From the NCBI RefSeq assembly GCF_963966145.1, contig NC_091046.1, positions 24,800,001 to 24,864,000 on the forward strand: a stretch of 64,000 bases of DNA, in the 5' to 3' direction. The DNA is from Tenebrio molitor (Eukaryota; Arthropoda; Insecta; Coleoptera; Tenebrionidae). The notes below the pieces were generated by a model. That model saw only the letters and a list, made by a program, of their open reading frames with translations. It was not told where the DNA came from and searched no databases. Below, in pieces: positions 21,519-31,959 of this stretch; position 1 is the first letter of the stretch; each line of letters opens with the position of its first letter. The position numbers and the translations under genes were made by a program.

Positions 21519-23933
21519 GGGACATCTTAATTCATTATTCGTCGCTTTGGGACTTTCTCTCGGTCGGGGGAAGCTACCGCCAGTGTCTATCGTTCTCAAT
21601 TAGCTGTTGGTCCAGCGTAGAGCACAAAGAGCCATCGCCCTTTAGGTACAGCTGACACGTGAAGAAAGGTACCCTTGTAACTCTGTTAGAACCTTTACCC
21701 TTTTTATTTTACCCTTTATTAGACGGCTAGACTGAGAGGTTCCAGGGCATCGCGTCGGGTTCAATTTAATTGGGGAAATAATTCAAATTTAAATAGGATC
21801 ACATAGTTCGGATCTCAAACTCGTATAATGCTGTTCGCGCCAGAAACTTCTATATTTGCCCCGCTTAGTCATTTGTTCATGAGTCAGGTCTCAATTCGTG
21901 GGTCGCGAGTCAAGTCTCATTGGATCAAATTTCCACCAACTTCGGTTATTAAGTTCATTTATTTATTTCCACCATTTGTTGGGACCAAATGCCACCACAC
22001 TCGATTATTTGTTAAATAAAATTTAAGTAAAATGTGTTCAATCGTTTTAATTACATTTTTTGAAAAACCTTCCGAAGGTACGGCCTCTCGTTAGAACCTA
22101 ATTAAACAAAATGAAAAATAAAACACAACGTAGGATCTATAAATATTTCTTTTCTCATTATCTTTCCGCAAAAATTTCATCCGAGGGAATGCGGCAACCA
22201 ACAATACACCAAATGAGGGAGGAAAGTTTCATCGAGGAAAAGTCAAGGAAGTCGAAATGTTTCAGTACCTTTGTTGAGAAGTTCTGCTGCTGAGGAGATT
22301 TCTCGCTTTCATCTGTTGCGAGTTGCTGGAGCACTCGTCCTGATAGGAATGGAGCTGAACGGGTTCCGTAAGTCACTGTTGTCAGTTCAAAAACTTGCTC
22401 TTGACCTTGATGATTGTGCCAAATGATTCGTTGCAACGGTCTGTCATCTGGATGAACCACTATTTGACGAAACATCTTTGAGTAGTCATAGAAGTACGTC
22501 GAATACGTCAGATTGAAGCTTCTGACCCGTGTGTCATTGAGAGATACACCTGTTGATGATTTATTTGAACCATTAAATACTACTCTTAGCTTAGTGGTCT
22601 TGCTCTCTTCACGTATTACTTTGTGATGCGGCAGATAATGCACATGAGGTGGCTCTGGAGCATCCGACGGCACCGGAACGATGTGTCCGAGGGATTCATA
22701 CTCGCTCATGAAGTTGGCGTGAGAGTTGCGTGAGAAGTCTGCGAAGACATCGTTGAGCCTTTTCTTTTGAGTTGCCTAGTGTTGAGACCTAAGGAATCTT
22801 TTGAGTGTTCTGATGAAATGATCTTCACATGCGGCTTCAGCTTGTGTGAGGTTTTCTTGTGGAACTTCTTCTTGGATCCAAAATTTGGAGAAGGACTCTT
22901 GGAGATTGTCATTGCTGACCACATGGAGTGATTGCTGTGATGATTGTTGAGATGGATTTGATACTTTGCCGAAAAGTACACAGCCAAATACTGTGTGAAG
23001 TCCTACAGGTTCTGAAGGACCCCCAATGAGTGCAGCTGGTGATGAGATTACTGCTGCACATGAGTCAACACCGATGAGTAAGTTAATTGGACCTGATTGA
23101 TTGAAATCTGAATCTGCCAAGTCCAGATTTTTCAGATGTCTCCACTGTTACTTTGGGACTGCCACTGAAGGAGTTTGCTGTGAGTTATGGCAGGACATGT
23201 GCATCTACATGTACTTGCGCTTCTGAGTGTGTTGACTTGAGTTGACATGAGACGACACCGGCTGTGCGACCGGATTTGACGCTACCAACGCCAAGAATAG
23301 GGATTGTTGAAGATCTTCGCTGAAGATGTAGCTTGTTCACGAGTTGTTCCGCAATGAGAGTTACTTCCGACCCTGGGTCGATGAGAAGTCTTATCCGATG
23401 AGTTGATCCGCTGGGAGAATATATCTCTGCCTGGCTAGTCGCCAAAATGACTGTTGGCCTAGTTGCTGTCGCGCTGTGAGATGATCCGATTTGAGTAGAA
23501 GGAACCACGGCGGGTTGAGATGTCTTGAGTCGAGCGGTGTCCAAGTCCGTTTGAGTTGATGCATTGATTTTGAGAATACGTTTTTATGAGTGATGAGAAT
23601 TCCTGCTGACTAGTCAATGCGTTTGAGTTGAAAGACTGCGAGGTAACCTTCTCGCAGTATTATAGGGTGAGTCATGCAACATCGTGAGGTGCTTTTCACT
23701 GCACTTCTTACATACGTGTGGGGATTGATACTTGTAAGCGTTGTGCGGATCGAGACAATTGAAACACAAATGCTGCTGAATTACCCAATCAAGACGTTCT
23801 TTTGCGTCATACTGTCTGAACATAGGACAGAACACGATGAAGTGAGGTTTTAAGCAGCATGCGCAGTCCTTCTTTGGGTCAGTTCAGACGATAGGAGACC
23901 CATCGGGAGATGGCGATAAGTTGGATGAGCTGG

Positions 23934-24096
23934 CTGGGGGGCTTTATTTGAAGTCATTCGCAAAGTTGCGTGTGCGCAAATCAGCAAATGCGAATGGTAT
24001 TGTGAACGGTCGCTTAGCGATATGCGCAATACCATTCGCATGTTGCTGATTTGCGCACACGCAACTTTGCGAATGACTTCAAATAAAGCCCCCCAG
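23934..24096. repeat. Near-perfect foldback (69/70-bp arms, 24-nt loop)
   Basis: CTGGGGGGCTTTATTTGAAG at 23934 is matched exactly in inverse at 24096. The arms (23934..24002 and 24027..24096) differ by one inserted G. The loop is 24003..24026. It interrupts BEL-3 gag, so it is an insertion rather than part of gag. The very low arm divergence suggests youth or arm homogenisation. Confidence 0.93.
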
Positions 24097-24277
24097 ATTC
24101 CGATTTTGTTTTGCAACGTGGACGTGCGCAGGTTTTCCCTTTTGATGAAACGACTGAGTTGGTGTGCTTTGAGTGGGCTTCCATGATGGTTTTCGAGGGG
24201 TTCCGTAACCCTCGATGTTTTCCTGTGCCTTTGCACAGGCTGAAAGGTATTGTGCGAAATACTCGTACGACGGGAAG

Positions 24278-25307
24278 CAGGGCGGTCTCTATTTTAACAG
24301 GCCAGGACACTGGCTGTGTTGCCAAATTCCTTAGTGGGCCATTCCATAGCATCCTGAGTTTCAAAAATATTGGCACTTCCAATAGAAAGGCGGTTCATTC
24401 AAAAATCATTTTGACAAGATAGTTAATTATGCCATTAATTTCAGTACCTAATTGAAAAAATAAACATGCCACACAAATGTTGCGTACCCAATTGCAAGTC
24501 AGATTATGCTTCAAGCACATCTTCCTACGTTAGAGTTTTCAAATTCCCATCGAAGAAGATTAGAATGCATGAATAGATGCGGATTTTGGAACTAGAAAAC
24601 TGGCGCGTTAACGCGCCTAGTGTAGTCTGTGAAAATAATTTTACTTACGGATATGACCGGTACCGAGAGGAAGCGTCTCATTGCCACTGTAAAACCACTT
24701 TCGGCACATGATGTTTATTTTGAAGACAATACACCTTTGGAAATTTTTGATGACGTTGAAATTAATAGTAACAATGCCAGTGACTTAATTATGATACATG
24801 ATTTGGAAGATTTGAAAGTAAATTTGGAAATGAAAATCGGAAACATTTTGAAGAAGTTGAGTTGTTTTATATTATTTTATTTCGAAATTGTTAGATATTT
24901 GTTTTTCCATGTGATTTGCACTGGAGCTAATGCAATCACGGTGAACTAAAAAGACTTTTATCTTCATTTTGGATAGGATACTTGTTCAGAATACAGGACT
25001 ATGAAATTTTACTAACAATTGCTATCTTATAAAACAGGATACACATAATTACCTTGGACACCTGATATACTTTGACTGAAGTAAAATTGCAATACGAGAA
25101 TTAGAAAAAAAAATCAGTGATGATTGACTGACATCGGACAATGACAAAATAGTGAGTGACAGTGAGTGGTCAAAAAACTTCAAAACTAGTAACTTTTTTT
25201 AATGGTTGGCGAAGCAACGTTGCCAGACGTTAGTGGGCCATTCCACAGACCACTTAGACCACTTTCTGAAGTCAGTGTCACGGCCTGTTAAAATAGAGAC
25301 CGCCTTG
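24278..25307 (+). mobile_element. P-element-like DNA transposon relic (1030 bp)
   Basis: Ends begin CA(G/A)GGCGGTCTCTATTTT in inverted orientation, with identity through AACAGGCC and onward to ACACTG (about 35 bp). Flanks GGGAAG/CGGAAG are consistent with a 7-8-bp target duplication carrying one substitution. It encodes a THAP domain relic near the left end, as P elements do. A direct GTGGGCCATTCCA motif occurs near both ends (24334, 25234). Confidence 0.8.
24466..24711 (+). pseudogene. THAP-domain fragment of P-like transposase
   Basis: MPHKCCVPNCKSDYASS gives the first C-x4-C pair. VRVFKFPSKKIRMHE follows, then a TAG at 24574. In the same frame WRVNAPSVVCENNF supplies the third Cys, with the expected His replaced by Asn. 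THAP zinc fingers bind DNA in P transposases and THAP9. The stop and lost ligand indicate a dead gene; no catalytic domain remains. Confidence 0.75.
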
Positions 25308-26410
25308 CCGGAAGTCAGTATTAGTGCCAAGGCTGAATTCCCAGTCTTCGCGTGTGCGTATGTCCAGTTTCTGGACCAGGAGATGGACTAATAGTTGATC
25401 CCATTGATCCACTGGTGAGTCAAGGGCTGCTTCACTGGTTGTATTCAGGAGATCGTTCAGTTCCTTTGCCGATCTGTTCTCAATTCTCTTGAGTGAAAAC
25501 AGCTTGTCGAGTTGAGCAGTGATGAGTAAACGCTTATTTTCGTAGCGTTTCGTGAGTAGATCCCATGCTGTCTTAAATGAGTCGCCACATACTGGTAAGT
25601 TCCCTACGAGACGTGCAGCATTGCCTTTCAGACTGGATGTGAGATAATGCATTTTCTCGACGTTCGAGAGTGTAGGACTTTCTCCGACTAAGGAGACAAA
25701 CAAGTCTTGAAAAGGACGCCAGTCCGGAATGTCACCGGAAAATGGCTCGATATTTATCCCGGGGAGTGTCGGCCTAGCGTGAGTCGGTGCTAGAAGACTT
25801 GAGTTGACCAACTTAGCTCCAGTTGGAGGGTGGTGAGCTGATTCTAGGTCTACGATACGAGTTCTGAGCGCAGCCTTACCAGATACGTAGACATACATTG
25901 TTGTCTGGTATGCGTCGTTCTTGAAGTACTCTAGATCTTTTGAGACGTCTGTTTTTGATGTTAAGAGCTTTTCGTGCTCGGCTTCAAATTTTTCCCAGGT
26001 TTCATTAAGCATTTCTAACTTGGATTGGGCAGCCTGCAAGTTGAGTGCACCTATACTTCCAGCATCGTTCTCAGCATCGACGCTGTTGATGAACGCCATC
26101 CTGCTGGCCTGGAGCGTGATCCTATTGTTGACAGACGCCATCTTGTTGAGAAGTGCGATGAGATGTGGATGAGATGCCGATGGATGTGTTGAGACTGAAA
26201 CGGCCACGAAATGAGGTTGAGGTTCTGATCTAGGCACACTTCACACAAAATTTAGTTCCCAACCGGCGTGTCTTTTAAATTTTGTTCAATGACGTAGCAC
26301 GACGTTCTGCGTGCTCTGCAATGCGTCAAGGTCAAGGGTGAAGCAATCAGACAACTGATGAGATTCTCTTTTTCGTGGTTTTGGTTTAATTAAGACCAGC
26401 CACCAGTCTC

Positions 26411-26428
26411 ATCCGGCTCGAAGGACCA
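26411..26428 (-). other. BEL-3 primer binding site (tRNA-Tyr)
   Basis: Plus strand ATCCGGCTCGAAGGACCA equals the 3' end of insect tRNA-Tyr plus CCA. It is 5 bp from the 5' LTR in element orientation. Confidence 0.8.
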
Positions 26429-26433
26429 AATGA

Positions 26434-26737
26434 TGTCGAGGTTCTGAAGATACTGGTGGATCGGAAGGTGACTGGAAGTCTTAATTTTTTTGTTGATGGA
26501 ACACAGTTTTTTTGATGCCTTTATTTTAATCACTACTTTATTTACACTATTTACACTCACTCTAATTTACTGCATGATGATTTTCTTTTAAAACTACTGA
26601 TGATGGTGATTGACTATGGTTACTGCCTTGTATGATGATTTTCTGATGATTTTTTCTTCTTCGATCGGTTTGTGGGTCGATAATGATAATGGTTTCACCG
26701 ACGCCGTTTCATTTGAAATTAGCTGGAATTTCAAACA
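26434..26737 (-). repeat. BEL-3 5' LTR (304 bp)
   Basis: TGTCGAGGTTC...GGAATTTCAAACA, aligned with the split LTR at 16034..17364. Followed by TSD CCTAG at 26738. Confidence 0.92.
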
Positions 26738-26892
26738 CCTAGATTTTTTCCTCTGGGATCATTAAAAAATAAAATTTACAAAGAGAAACCACAAAATTTG
26801 TGATTTGTAAAAAAATTTTTGTTAAAGCCATTCTGTTATAAAGTTCATCTTTACGGAAATAAACCGCACATTCCAAACTTCTGACTAACCTG
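26738..26892 (+). pseudogene. Tc/mariner-like transposase relic, right part
   Basis: Continues from 16033 after the CCTAG duplication: DFFLWDH then KIKFTKRNHK, matching the mariner-type DFFLWGYLKNKIY region. It ends CTAACCTG followed by TA at 26893. The same tail occurs at 47041..47113. Confidence 0.8.
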
Positions 26893-27225
26893 TATGTTGT
26901 ACTTACAATAATACCTACCTTGTCACCCTTCCACAATATCTCTCTCATGTGTGCCTTATCCGTGAGTCTTTCAATGACTTGCAGAAACGGTTACCTTACA
27001 AAACGTCTTACATTTTATTTTCATAAAAACTATTGTAACCAACATCGAGTAAATTATAAAAATGTTTCCACTAAATATAAAAAAGTAGGTAATCAGTTGT
27101 AATACGACAAGTAGTCAGTGTTATGCTGATTATTTTTGTGGTGGTGTTATGAATGTCAACAATTAGAGCAGTCGTACTTAGGTAACCTGAGGTAAACGTA
27201 AACCCAAAAAATCCAATCATAATCT

Positions 27226-27245
27226 AGACAAGACAAGACAAGACA
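27226..27245. repeat. Microsatellite (AGACA)4
   Basis: Four AGACA units in an otherwise unremarkable stretch. Confidence 0.9.
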
Positions 27246-27316
27246 ATAAAGTATGGATTACAATTTGTTTTTTGAAATGACAGAAAGTGACGGCTAAAAT
27301 TTTTTGGTCGCCATTA

Positions 27317-27544
27317 TCAATCATGCACCGCCTCACTACGCTCAAAACGTCGCTCAGGAAATTTGTGATTTGAGTCGAGTTCGGCTTTCTTGAACACGTC
27401 GTACTGAAGCTTGCATTGTAAACGATGACAGGCATTTCGAGTAACTTCTTCGATGCTTCGTTTCACGCTTTCACTCACAACGACAGTATTTTTGCTTTGT
27501 TTGTTTAAGAAGTCTTTGTTGTCTTCTGAATCCGTTGCAGGCAC
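27317..27544 (-). other. Unrecognised coding-like ORF fragment
   Basis: Open for about 75 codons (ATDSEDNKDFLNKQSKNTVVV, RSIEEVTRNACHRLQCKLQ). The composition looks protein-like (charged helices, few rare residues), unlike nearby AT-rich shadows. No ATG start is in frame: the frame opens after a TAA with GTG as first candidate. It could be an exon or part of a transposon protein. I do not recognise it. Confidence 0.3.
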
Positions 27545-28041
27545 TATTTTGTCATCACTTTACAAAATTTTATCAAAAATTCATGATGAGACTCAAAAAA
27601 CTTTTAAACGATAAAAGTCAAACATAACATCGAATGACACAAAAACTTGACTTTTTAGATTGGTCCTTCGTCAAAACAGAAATTTTTCAGCGTTTCTCAA
27701 ACAAAGTGGTTCCTTTGATTTTCTTGTAAACCATTAACATTTGTATAAGGCAAGTTGGGTTACTTTGCCTTCTTTTAACACGTACTGCCTCAGGTTAAAA
27801 TATCTGCAGAACTTTCAAAGTCAGACTAGTATCTATACATATTTCGAAAAAATGGTACCATCGGTGGACATTAAAAGCTGGGACAAGATGACAATTGTAT
27901 AAAGTCAAAAATTTCAAAATTTGTATCGGTTCAATTTGGTTTTTTACGAAAAAGTTATCAAAATTGTGACGGGGTGAATGACGTTTATTTCTCAAAACCA
28001 TCAAGTTAAAGTCTTGTTTGTTTCATATTGAATGATAATTA

Positions 28042-28667
28042 GTGCGATTCTGTTTCAAAATTTAGCAACATTGTTATTGAACAACATTGATTTTGCATAG
28101 ATCAAACCAATCAACAGCTTCATATCATAGCAACTACAATCTTGTTAGGGTGATTCTGAAATAAGTTTGGAAAAAAAATGTGGAGTATCCTTGACACAAA
28201 ATAATTCCGCGTAAATGACTTTTGGTGGTGAAATCAAAAGGATGGAAATTACCCTATACCCAACGCCTATGAATAGGGAAAATTTGTCCGAATTTGTTCA
28301 CTTCATTAGCAACCATTGTTACATCAACTCCACAATAAAGTCGTAGGTGCAAGCACACTGCTTTGTAAATATTTCTATGGAAATGATCGAGAGGAGTAAG
28401 GTTACGTTTGTGACTGACGGGCATCTTTGATTATTATTGTTGCTAAACTACCAAGATAATTAGGTAATCACCTTTAATTCAGCAGCGTACTAGGAATTTT
28501 GACCAAACTTTCAATCATTTGTATCTCGAAAACGAAAAAACTTTTATAAGAAAATTTTTTTATCAATGATTTCTTCTCATCATCACCAATTACCGTTTTT
28601 TTTTTCCAAACTTATTTCAGAATCACCCTGTATAGCAATATTGGTAAATTTTAAAACAGAATCGCAC
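28042..28667. mobile_element. MITE family 2, copy interrupted by another MITE
   Basis: GTGCGATTCTGTTTCAAAAT at the left and its near-inverse ATTTTAAAACAGAATCGCAC at the right. An uninterrupted 136-bp copy lies at 50575..50710. Here 28148..28630 is inserted in its right half. Confidence 0.85.
28148..28630. mobile_element. Mariner-type MITE nested in MITE family 2
   Basis: GGGTGATTCTGAAATAAGTT and its inverse AACTTATTTCAGAATCACCC, bounded by TA on both sides. About 30-bp TIRs and no transposase. Younger than its host MITE. Confidence 0.85.
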
Positions 28668-28784
28668 ATCAACTCGTTTTAAAATAAATTGAGTTAACCG
28701 CGTTTTCATGATATGTTCAGGTGTCATAGTTACATTTGGTTGTTTATACAAACAGACATTTCGCAAAATGAGTTTGAATGGTAG

Positions 28785-29840
28785 TGTTTTACCGGAAAAT
28801 TCATTTATGCTGACGACCTAGCAATGGCTTACCAACATCAGAATTTTGAAAATGTAGAGAACCGACTGTCAGAAGATTTAATACCTTTGAATAAATATTT
28901 CACAAAATGGCGACTTTGCCCAAATCCTCAAAAGACAGAAGTTTGCTGTTTCCATCTCGTAAACAACCAGAAAAATAGAAAACTGAAAGTAGTCTTTAAC
29001 GAAACTACAATTAAGCATAATTATTCTCCGACATATCTAGGAGTAACTCTTGATTCATCTCTAACCTTCAAATTACACATCGAAAAGTTACGACAGAAAC
29101 TGAAAACGAGAAACAACATTATACATAAACTCGCAGGCACAAGTTGGGGAGCGAATGCACACACTTTACGTATCACAGGACTAGCTCTAGTATATTCAAC
29201 GGCAGGATATTGTTGCCCTGTCTGGATGAACAGTGCACACGTGAACAAAATAGATGCTCAATTGAATACCACACTTCGAATAATAACGGGTACTTTAAAA
29301 TCTACTCCAACACCATGGCTACATGTCTTAGCGCACATTATTCCGTACGATATTAGAAGAAAATACGTAACAAAACGAATTTGGGATAAATTTCAAAATT
29401 CACCGAACATGTACTCCATAACACAAGACATGGCAAATTTACCACCCTTTAGATTAAAATCGCGTAAACCACTTTGGAAAGAAGAATTTCTCATGGAACC
29501 ATTTTCCAAATCTGACTATTGGAAAGCAGCCTGGCAAGATGTAGATATTTTCAATAAAAATCTAATTGAGGATCCTACAAAACAAATTCCGGGATTTGAC
29601 CTACCTAGGAAAATCTGGTGTAAACTAAATCGTTTTAGAACCGGCCATGGCAAATGCAATAATATGCTGTTTCACTGGAACATTCGTGAAAACCCTTCTT
29701 GTGAATGCGGTGCAGAAAAAGAAACCATCCAACACATTGTGGAAGAATGTCCCCTTACTAAATTCCAGCAAGGTTTCTCCAAACTCCATCTACTTACCGA
29801 AGACGCCCTAAATTGGCTACAACAAATTAAAAACATATAA
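28785..29840 (+). pseudogene. Non-LTR retrotransposon RT, 5'-truncated
   Basis: The frame is open from 28785. FIYADDLAMAY holds the RT catalytic ADD motif; then LCPNPQKTEVCCFHL and YLGVTLDSSLTF (thumb region), and a C-terminal zinc-like motif CECGAEKETIQHIVEECP. Jockey/CR1-like family. The fingers of RT and the endonuclease are missing, the usual result of incomplete target-primed reverse transcription. The frame is intact to TAA at 29838, with a short 3' UTR ending in (TA)n near 29892-29903. It cannot act alone. Confidence 0.88.
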
Positions 29841-30000
29841 TTTACCATAATTATTTTATGAATTTCGAATTGTAATTTTTCTTCATACGAATATATATAT
29901 ATATGCCGGAAAACGTCTTAAATAAAGAAGAACAATCTTTAAGTAGCTTAATACCGGAAAAATCGAAAGGCAAGAGGTAGTTTCGTAGGGTATTTATCTT

Positions 30001-30215
30001 CAGGGTCATTATAAATGATTGTCCCATTGTAGCTGGCCTTGAAAACCCACACAAATTTCCTCGCAACGTTAGATAAACTAGTAGACAGATTTCCACTACC
30101 GCCTGTAGGGCCACCTATCGGCGATACTAGTCTCACTCATTTTATGAAGCTTGCGGCACATTCAACTACGACACCAACGCCTACTGCGATGAGACAATCA
30201 TTCATAATGACTCTG
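30001..30215. mobile_element. MITE family 1, copy A (215 bp)
   Basis: CAGGGTCATTATAAATGATT and its inverse AATCATTCATAATGACTCTG. A reverse-oriented copy is at 49923..50144 and a fragment at 58904..58945. The ends resemble those of the Tc/mariner relic at 15397. Confidence 0.88.
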
Positions 30216-30253
30216 TATTTGTTTATACAGTCGAAGAAGCCCCTAATTATTAT

Positions 30254-31959
30254 GGACGTACCACTCGATGCTACGAAGTGCAGATCATTTTTACTATGGC
30301 ATAGCTCCGTCTATTTAAGTAATTATTATTGTTTTTAGTTCCGTCTGTTTGAATTAATAATGAATAAAGTTAGATATTGTCCTTCATTTGTTGATTGTTG
30401 TACTAGTACAGTTATGACTCACCTACCATCCAACTTTTGTGAATGTAAACCAAGGCTTACTATACTGAAACCGGTAAAGTAAACAATTACCCAATTTTGT
30501 TATTCTTGACGAGAACTTGCGAGATCTTTCACTGGTTAAAATTGATGTACTTATTTCTGAGACACGTTGTATATAATACTCCAACAACTTAGTTGTGTCC
30601 GCATAAGATAATTCAATACGATAGTGAGGGAGAATGCTTATTCCTGCAGGACTCTACTGAACTGTAAACTAGTAATTAAATTATGGATGGAATTTTGTCA
30701 TATCAAAACTTCGAGCTGCTTTGGATGCAGACGGTTTGATCTATACGTGTCTGTTAAATTTATTATAATCTTGGATCAATAGAAAGCTGTCAAAACAAAT
30801 TAAACCAAGAGAACCTTCTACATTCGTCTACATAAGTAGCGTTAGCTGATATAAAAAAATCTATCGTGAAACCGTGAAGACATTTGTGAATTTTGAAATC
30901 GTATTTTCGAAAATATGTACTATCGCGAGCAAAAAAAACTGGTCGTCAAAATCATGCTTTGACACAATGAAAAATGCTCCATTGTAAAACGGTCGTAAAT
31001 ATCATAACCTATCATCAGGTTCTATGACATTAGTTGTTATTTTTTCTAATTTTCTTGACACTTTGTTGACATGGGCATAATCAGGCAGGATTTTTTTTTA
31101 AATTTGTGACAATCTAACCAAACTTTGAAAAGACATTAACGACCAGAATTTTTTGCTCGCGACAGTATGTTGAATACATAAGTATGTAGTATATGAGTTG
31201 TTGAGCCAGGCCCCGGCCTGCCTGCTCAAAGGGCTCTAGTTTATAAAGATATTCCTACGCTCCAGCGTTTCCACGTTGCCACTAAAGTCCCCATACACGC
31301 TCCGGAAATCCTGAGAGGAAAAGCTGCGCAGCCCAGGCCTTCTCTATTTCCAGAGCGTCTGTGGTAAAAAACTGCGGGGACTTGGCGGACTGTTCAGACG
31401 GCCGGATGAGAATGAAAAAACGATTCGGAATAACTGTGCAGTTCCAAACGTCGGGCCAACCGGAGTGTGCGTAATGTTGTCAGTTCAGTTTAGTTGAGGC
31501 CGCCTTTCAAACAACATGAATCGAGAATTTCTTGAAGAAGTTTATCGAGATTTGCAAGTCGGAACCATACCTTTGGCAGGTTAAAATAACTTCTATCACG
31601 ATAGAGTGAAAGGCGATGAAACTATATCAAGTTGACATGTTAATTATTCCTTGGTACTCTAATGGTCCGAATAGGTTCGCTAAATTGAGTCCTATAATTT
31701 TACCGGTTTCAGTATAGTAAGCCTTGGTTTACATTCACAAAAGTTGGATGGTAGGTGAGTACTAACAGCATAACTGTACTAGTACAGTTATGCTGTAGGG
31801 TAATATTGCCATAGTGACATGTCAACAACAATCAACAAATAAAGGACAATATTCGTTATTAATTCAAACAGACGGAACTAAAAACAATAATTACTTAAAT
31901 AGACGGAGCTATGCCATAGTAAAAATAAACTGTACTTCGTAGCATCGAGTGGTACGTCC
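30254..31959. mobile_element. Long-TIR (foldback-type) element, ~1.7 kb
   Basis: The left arm 30254..30478 begins GGACGTACCACTCGATGCTA. The right arm 31700..31959 is its inverse, with about 35 extra bp around an ACTAGTACAGTTATG palindrome. The unique middle of about 1.2 kb contains a GC-rich stretch 31206-31580 unlike its surroundings. TSD unclear. The left side of the non-LTR element at 31960 is abruptly missing at its right edge. Confidence 0.8.
31516..31579 (+). other. Candidate captured first exon
   Basis: ATG opens 21 codons (MNREFLEEVYRDLQVG...) ending at CAG followed by GTTAAA, a plausible splice donor. It is preceded by a GC-rich leader with TCAGTT initiator-like sequence at about 31468. 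It lies inside the long-TIR element, so it may be captured host promoter and exon or the start of a transposon gene. Not recognised. Confidence 0.25.

Larger units (their letters stand above)
19529..22264. mobile_element. LTR-like element, probable solo LTR (2736 bp)
   Basis: Starts TGTAACGG, ends ATGTTTCA, and is flanked by GTAC at 19525..19528 and 22265..22268. Excising it with one GTAC restores the BEL-3 RT frame exactly. There are no terminal direct repeats and no enzyme domains, but it has a TATA box (21509) and AATAAA (about 22014), as expected for one long LTR left after recombination. It contains a large tandem duplication. Long repeat-bearing LTRs are known from beetle gypsy elements such as Woot, but homology to it was not tested. 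Confidence 0.7.
17291..23544 (-). pseudogene. BEL-3 protease-Pol relic
   Basis: Pieces in order on the minus strand: protease 23185..23544 (LLIDPGSEVTLI, Asp in D-P-G-S); linker 22776..23120; RT N-half 22270..22709 (HYLPHHKVIREES, LRVVFNGS); YVDDIGGG near 19480-19525; RNase H 18882..19169 (IHGFSDASQLA, TIPRLELSAVALFAKL); zinc region about 18420-18590; integrase 17662..18270 (RSDCGTNF, GGKW; DDE region) and C-terminal domain 17291..17761. Several frameshifts separate them, and the 2.7-kb element at 19529 splits RT between NKGT and YVDD. Non-functional. Confidence 0.9.
23614..26237 (-). pseudogene. BEL-3 Gag relic
   Basis: The N-terminal 319 codons (25278..26237) are open: a helical start (MASVNNRITLQASRMAFINS), then the DUF1759-like core (PFSGDIPDWRPFQDLFVSLV, YLTSSLKGNAARLVGNLP). 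The frame is cut at 25307 by the P-like element just after GTNTDF and resumes left of 24278 with PSYEYFAQYL. It is cut again by the foldback at 23934..24096, then gives the Cys knuckles (CFNCLDPHNAYKY, CKKCSEKHLTMLH) near 23700. Neighbouring frames are shadows. Confidence 0.88.
16034..26737 (-). mobile_element. BEL-3: old BEL/Pao element with several later insertions
   Basis: LTRs at 16034..17364 (enlarged by a hAT insertion) and 26434..26737, with TSD CCTAG at 16029..16033 and 26738..26742. The PBS matches tRNA-Tyr. The LTRs differ by substitutions and short indels and the coding region is broken, so it is much older than BEL-1. Insertions inside: hAT (16290), a 2.7-kb LTR-like element (19529), a foldback (23934) and a P-like element (24278). 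Confidence 0.93.

Noticed and set aside
26411..26428. tRNA-Tyr-like sequence (also at 12896)
   Set aside because: Only the last 18 nt of a tRNA with CCA are present, next to an LTR. It is a primer binding site, not a tRNA gene, since genomic insect tRNA genes lack encoded CCA.
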